The notes under the pieces: generated by a model
Seen by the model: the letters and a program-made list of their open reading frames with translations, nothing else
The model's database searches: none
What the model was told of the DNA's origin: nothing
Part shown: piece by piece, positions 60,701 through 64,000 of the stretch
How positions within the stretch are numbered: position 1 is the stretch's first letter
Layout: the number at the start of each line of letters is the position of its first letter
Position numbers and translations under genes: made by a program
Origin: JACVRW01 sp034664085
GTDB taxonomy: Bacteria; Actinomycetota; Thermoleophilia; Solirubrobacterales; Thermoleophilaceae
Reading direction: 5' to 3'
Assembly: GCA_034664085.1 (NCBI GenBank)
Contig: JAXDII010000001.1
Coordinates: 1-64,000 of the forward strand
Length of the DNA stretch: 64,000 nucleotides

Positions 60701-61069
60701 ATGGGTCGCCGCAACCGCAAACGGGCGAAGCAGGGCGAGGGCAAGGCCGCCGCTCCGGCGAGTACAACCGACTACAGCGACGACGAGGGCAACGTCCTCA
60801 CGCTGCGCAACGAGCTGAGCGCCGGGACGCTGCGCACGCTGAGCGACCTCGACGCCAAGCCGGCGGCCTCGGCCGACGATCGCTGGCAGCGGCGCGTGGA
60901 GCTGCTGTTCGAGCGGCTGGCCGTGCGCTGGGAGATCGCCGGCCTGCCGCTGGAGGGCCAGAAGGAGCTGCTCGGCCGCTACCGCATGGCCAGCTCCGAG
61001 GAGCGCCGCCGCGTGGCGGCCGCGCTGAGCGAGCACCTCGCCAAGCACCACCCCGACGTCGAGCTCTGA
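60701..61069 (+). CDS. Small basic-headed protein, unknown function
   Basis: 122 residues. Basic N-terminus (GRRNRKRAKQ), a short acidic turn (YSDDEGNVLTLR) and a mostly helical C-terminal half (DRWQRRVELLFERLAVRWEIAGL; MASSEERRRVAAALSEHL). I recognise no family. ATG 60701 was preferred over GTG 60692. Divergent from the RlmA-like gene across 41 bases. Confidence 0.6.
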   Translation: MGRRNRKRAKQGEGKAAAPASTTDYSDDEGNVLTLRNELSAGTLRTLSDLDAKPAASADDRWQRRVELLFERLAVRWEIAGLPLEGQKELLGRYRMASSEERRRVAAALSEHLAKHHPDVEL

Positions 61070-61091
61070 GGCGCGGGCGGCGCCGCCTCAG
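61066..61091. terminator. Hairpin between convergent genes
   Basis: 8-bp perfect stem CTGAGGCG / CGCCTCAG with a 10-base GC-rich loop. It overlaps the stop codons of the basic-headed gene and the convergent SGNH gene. No T-run. A plausible shared terminator, but weaker than the one at 34695. Confidence 0.4.
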
Positions 61092-61933
61092 GGCGCGCCG
61101 AGCACCGGCTCGGGGCCGGTCTTCGTAGCCGCCGTGCGCGCGTCGCGGAGCGCCGCTCCAACCGGTGCCAGCGCCCGGCCGATCATGGCGGCCAGGCTGT
61201 CGAGCGCCGCGGACACCGGCAGCACCACCGGCCGCGCCGGCGCCTCGGCGCGCCGCTCGCGCCGTTGCCGCGGCGGCCGCGCGTCCGGGTCGCGCGGGGC
61301 CGGGATGCCGCTCAGCCCGCCGCCGAGCAGGCAGCCCTGCACCGCCTCGGCCAGCATGCTGCCGCGCAGGGCGTAGCCCGGGCCGGTGGCGTGGACGCGG
61401 TCGCGTCCGAGCACACCGGGTGCCGTGGCGACGGCGGAGCGCCAGTCCATCACCTGCGCGCCGGACTGCCCCGCGAACGTCTCCACGGCCCGGTTGAGGC
61501 CCGCGGCCGAGACCCCGCCCTGCGCCGGCCGCGCGATCGTGGCCACGACCAGGCAGCGCCCGCCCGCCAGCTGCTGCGCCGCGGCGAGACTGGCCGCCAG
61601 GGCGTCCGGGTTGGACGGGCTGTCGTTGGTACCCATTGGAAAGACCACGACGGTGTGCTCGGGACCGAGCCGCTCAGCCAGGACGCGCACACCCTGGGCG
61701 CTGGTCCTCCCGCGCTCGGCGTCGATGTCCAGCGACAGGCCCGGCAGCGCCGCCCGCAGGTAGGGCCCCGACCCGACCTCGAGGCTGTCGCCGACCACCA
61801 GCACCGAATCGCCGCCCTGGAACGCGACCGCCGAAGGGGCCAGCGCCAGCGCGGCAACCGCCGTGGTAGACAGAATCCCCGCCGTGAGCTTCCCCACGAT
61901 CGAGTTCGCGGCCTTCTTCTTGGTCGTGTTCAT
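61088..61933 (-). CDS. Secreted SGNH/GDSL-like hydrolase
   Basis: 281 residues. Signal peptide of about 37 with a lysine-rich start (MNTTKKK...AALALAPSAVA), then the SGNH blocks: VLVVGDSLEVGSG (Ser), MGTNDSP (Asn) and RVHATGPGY (His). A C-terminal Arg/Pro-rich stretch from about 230 has no match. It probably deacylates or transfers an acyl group on an extracellular glycan or lipid. ATG 61933 lies inside the divergent MBOAT gene; GTG 61897 would cut the overlap to 14 bases and still leave a signal peptide. Confidence 0.75.
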   Translation of the reverse strand: MNTTKKKAANSIVGKLTAGILSTTAVAALALAPSAVAFQGGDSVLVVGDSLEVGSGPYLRAALPGLSLDIDAERGRTSAQGVRVLAERLGPEHTVVVFPMGTNDSPSNPDALAASLAAAQQLAGGRCLVVATIARPAQGGVSAAGLNRAVETFAGQSGAQVMDWRSAVATAPGVLGRDRVHATGPGYALRGSMLAEAVQGCLLGGGLSGIPAPRDPDARPPRQRRERRAEAPARPVVLPVSAALDSLAAMIGRALAPVGAALRDARTAATKTGPEPVLGAP

Positions 61934-63284
61934 CCTCTCGTGGGCGCTGATGCCCCACCCGCGGGCGTGGCGCCCGTTCATTCTGGTCGCTTCGTACGTC
62001 TTCTACGGCTGGCTGGACTGGCGCTGGGTGCTGCTGCTGGTCGCCTCGAGCCTGGTCAACACGTTCGCGGCGCAGGTGATCGCGCGCTCACCGTCGCAGC
62101 AGACGCGCAAGCGCGCGCTGATCGCGGCGATCGTCTTCGATCTGGGCCTGCTGTGCGTCTTCAAGTACCTGGGATTCTTCGTCTCGGAGGTCGACGGCGC
62201 GCTCGACTCGATTGGACTCGGCTCGCCGCTGCCGCTGCTGCAGATCGTCCTGCCGATCGGCATCTCGTTCTTCACGTTCCAGGCGATCTCCTACGTGGTC
62301 GACGTCTACCGCGGCGAGACCAAGGCCGCCTCGCTGGTGGAGGTGGGGATCCTGCAGGCCTTCTTCCCGCACCTGGTCGCGGGGCCGATCGTGCGCGCGA
62401 ACGAGCTGCTGCCGCAGCTGCGCGTGCCGCGCGACCCGCGCGCCGTGCTGGCCGGCCCGGGCCTGTTCCTGATCGCGGGCGGCCTCGTGAAGAAGACCGT
62501 GGTGGCCGACGAGCTGGCGCGCAACGTGGTGGACCCGGTCTTCAACGACCCCGCGGCCCACTCCGGGCTCGAGGTGATGCTGGCGATCTATGGCTTCGCC
62601 GCCCAGATCTACTGCGACTTCTCGGGCTACACCGACATGGCGATCGGCCTCGCGCTGCTACTCGGCTTCCAGCTGCCGCAGAACTTCAACCGGCCCTACC
62701 TCGCGCTCAGCCTCCAGGACTTCTGGCGACGCTGGCACATGACGCTGTCGCGCTGGCTGCGCGACTACCTGTACATCCCGCTCGGCGGCAACCGCGACGG
62801 CGAGCGCAAGACCTACCGCAACCTGATGCTGACGATGCTGCTCGGCGGCCTCTGGCACGGAGCCGCCTGGACGTTCCTGCTGTGGGGCGGCATCCACGGC
62901 ACCGCGCTCAGCGTCGAGCGCTGGGCACGCCGGCGCTACCAGAGCTTCCGCATGCCGGTCTGGCTGGCCTGGCTGATCACGTTCCACGTCGTCTGCCTGG
63001 CCTGGATCTTCTTCCGCTCGCCGGACCTGTCGACCGCCTTCGGCATGATCGGCCAGGTCTTCGCGGGCGGCCCCTCGCCCCTGGTTACGCTTCCGATGGT
63101 CTTCCTGGTCGTCGCGACGATCGCCCTCCAGGCGGTGCCGGGCAACGCGTGGGAGCGCGCCGAGGGCTGGCTCGTGACCCGCCCCGTGATCGCCCAGGGC
63201 GTCGCGCTCGGGCTCCTGCTGGTGGTGGCGGACGCCGCCGTCGGCCAAGAGGGCGTGGCCCCCTTCATCTACTTCCAGTTCTGA
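61884..63284 (+). CDS. MBOAT family membrane O-acyltransferase (AlgI/DltB-like)
   Basis: 466 residues, about ten to twelve membrane segments. It opens with SFPTIEFAAFFLVVFILSW, as AlgI/PatA proteins do, and has the catalytic His region GGLWHGAAWTFLLWGGIHG at about 325 and FWRRWHMTLSRWLRDYLYIPLGG at about 280. MBOATs move acyl groups across the membrane to a partner SGNH protein that loads them on a polymer. GTG 61884 was chosen over GTG 61863 by this N-terminal match. It is followed after two bases by a membrane SGNH gene. Confidence 0.9.
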   Translation: MSFPTIEFAAFFLVVFILSWALMPHPRAWRPFILVASYVFYGWLDWRWVLLLVASSLVNTFAAQVIARSPSQQTRKRALIAAIVFDLGLLCVFKYLGFFVSEVDGALDSIGLGSPLPLLQIVLPIGISFFTFQAISYVVDVYRGETKAASLVEVGILQAFFPHLVAGPIVRANELLPQLRVPRDPRAVLAGPGLFLIAGGLVKKTVVADELARNVVDPVFNDPAAHSGLEVMLAIYGFAAQIYCDFSGYTDMAIGLALLLGFQLPQNFNRPYLALSLQDFWRRWHMTLSRWLRDYLYIPLGGNRDGERKTYRNLMLTMLLGGLWHGAAWTFLLWGGIHGTALSVERWARRRYQSFRMPVWLAWLITFHVVCLAWIFFRSPDLSTAFGMIGQVFAGGPSPLVTLPMVFLVVATIALQAVPGNAWERAEGWLVTRPVIAQGVALGLLLVVADAAVGQEGVAPFIYFQF

Positions 63285-63286
63285 CC

Positions 63287-64000
63287 TTGGAACCGCGCTT
63301 CCGCACTCCCCTGACGATGCCCGCCGGCCGTGTGCTCGGCGTCATGGTGATCGCGCTGCTGATCGCGGCGCTGTTCAACTCGGAGGCGATGGTGCGCGCC
63401 GGCGAGAGCATGAAGCGCGGCGCCACCCGCGACATCGTGCTCTCGGTCGCGCGCCCGCTGAACGACGTCGCGGGAGCGGTGGGCATGCACCTGCCGCGCA
63501 AGGGGCTCGACCTCGCCTTCGGCCAGGAGTCGAAGACGGCCAAGGGGACCGAGCTCGAGCAGGGCACCACCGCGATCCTGCGGGCCAACCGGCGCAAGCG
63601 GCGCCAGCAGGCGTTCGTGCAGCCGACCACCACGAACACCGTTGAGGTGTTCGTGACGGGGGACTCGCAGGCGCAGTTCGTGGGCGAGCTGCTGACCGAC
63701 CTGCTGCCGAGCGACCTGTTCGACGTGGAGGTCGTGGCGCGCAACGCGACCGGCCTCACCAATCCGGAGTTCTTCAACTGGGAGATCAACGCCCAACAGG
63801 AGATCTCCGCACGCGACCCCGACGCCGTGGTCATGGTCATGGGCGGCAACGACGGCTTCAACGTGCTGTCGGAGGGGCAGCTCTACGGCCCGCAGGACCC
63901 GCAGTGGCAGACCGAGTACGCCCGCCGTGCCGCCGTGGTGATGGGCGAGCTCGGGTCGGACGGCGAGCGGCCGGTGTACTGGGTGCCCCCGCCGACCGCG
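63287..64000 (+). CDS. Membrane-anchored SGNH protein (partial, 3' end beyond window)
   Basis: 238 residues visible, open to the window edge. N-terminal signal anchor (VLGVMVIALLIAALF at about 16-30), a linker to about 115, then an SGNH domain: VFVTGDSQAQFVGELL (Ser block) and VMVMGGNDGF (Asn block). The His block would lie outside. Resembles DUF459-type proteins. TTG start two bases after the MBOAT stop, or ATG at 63317. Such a pair commonly O-acylates a surface polysaccharide, with the SGNH protein finishing the transfer outside. Confidence 0.8.
   Translation, partial: MEPRFRTPLTMPAGRVLGVMVIALLIAALFNSEAMVRAGESMKRGATRDIVLSVARPLNDVAGAVGMHLPRKGLDLAFGQESKTAKGTELEQGTTAILRANRRKRRQQAFVQPTTTNTVEVFVTGDSQAQFVGELLTDLLPSDLFDVEVVARNATGLTNPEFFNWEINAQQEISARDPDAVVMVMGGNDGFNVLSEGQLYGPQDPQWQTEYARRAAVVMGELGSDGERPVYWVPPPTA

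Noticed and set aside
1..64000. CRISPR arrays, insertion sequences, prophage genes, rRNA genes, replication origins
   Set aside because: Looked for regularly spaced repeats, transposase or integrase motifs, and DnaA-box clusters; none was recognised by eye. Only one tRNA was found.

Overview
The window is 64 kb of very GC-rich DNA, tightly packed with genes. It has many GTG/TTG starts, many 4-base ATGA/GTGA overlaps and no insertion sequences, phage genes or CRISPR arrays. An ANTAR regulator, an RsbW-like ATPase, an LPXTG surface protein, DUF3089, MMPL and a fused Ada-AlkA point to an actinobacterium. A soil member of the Thermoleophilia (Solirubrobacter/Conexibacter type) would fit, but that is inference. 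No stretch longer than about 200 bases lacks a gene.

Layout. 1-5.0 kb: housekeeping and membrane genes (DUF308, MFS, tRNA-Val(CAC), truncated haemoglobin, CPA1 antiporter, GT-C-like membrane protein). 5.1-15.3 kb: first catabolic island, with a NitT/TauT-type importer (one binding protein, two paralogous permeases, no ATPase), tandem-duplicated cupin and RidA proteins, an esterase, an MmsA-type semialdehyde dehydrogenase, an M19-dipeptidase relative, a YheO/DauR-like regulator, a single-domain RidA and a GlcG/HbpS-like protein. Its promoters share the palindrome TGTCAAG-GT-CTTGACA or half-sites of it. 15.4-32.8 kb: second island, with a PotDBCA-type importer, LLM flavin monooxygenase, IclR regulator, Old Yellow Enzyme, hydantoinase/oxoprolinase A and B, FAD aromatic hydroxylase, gentisate-dioxygenase-like bicupin, FAH-family hydrolase, alpha/beta hydrolase and aldehyde dehydrogenase. 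Three promoters here have the same layout, TTGACA-N17/18-CARRAT with a CCGATWATCGG-like operator about 22 bases downstream. This looks like one IclR regulon for uptake, oxidation, ring cleavage and ATP-driven lactam opening of an unidentified, probably nitrogen-containing, cyclic compound.

32.8-48.1 kb: small VOC/cupin/membrane operon, a repeat-domain protein, MMPL transporter, NarL-type two-component system, ANTAR regulator, a lipid-modification operon (desaturase plus cyclopropane-synthase-like methyltransferase), amidase, SnoaL-like protein and two universal stress proteins. 48.1-54.6 kb: SNF2 helicase and two PAS signalling proteins (PAS-GAF-LuxR; five PAS plus EAL). 54.6-57.7 kb: surface proteins, including an LPXTG protein with a 41-residue repeat, and a DUF3089 hydrolase. 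57.7-61.1 kb: alkylation repair (Ada-AlkA and Ogt, divergent around a 38-bp nested palindrome) and an RlmA-like methyltransferase. 61.1 kb to the end: SGNH hydrolase, MBOAT O-acyltransferase and a second, truncated SGNH protein, probably for acylation of a surface glycan.
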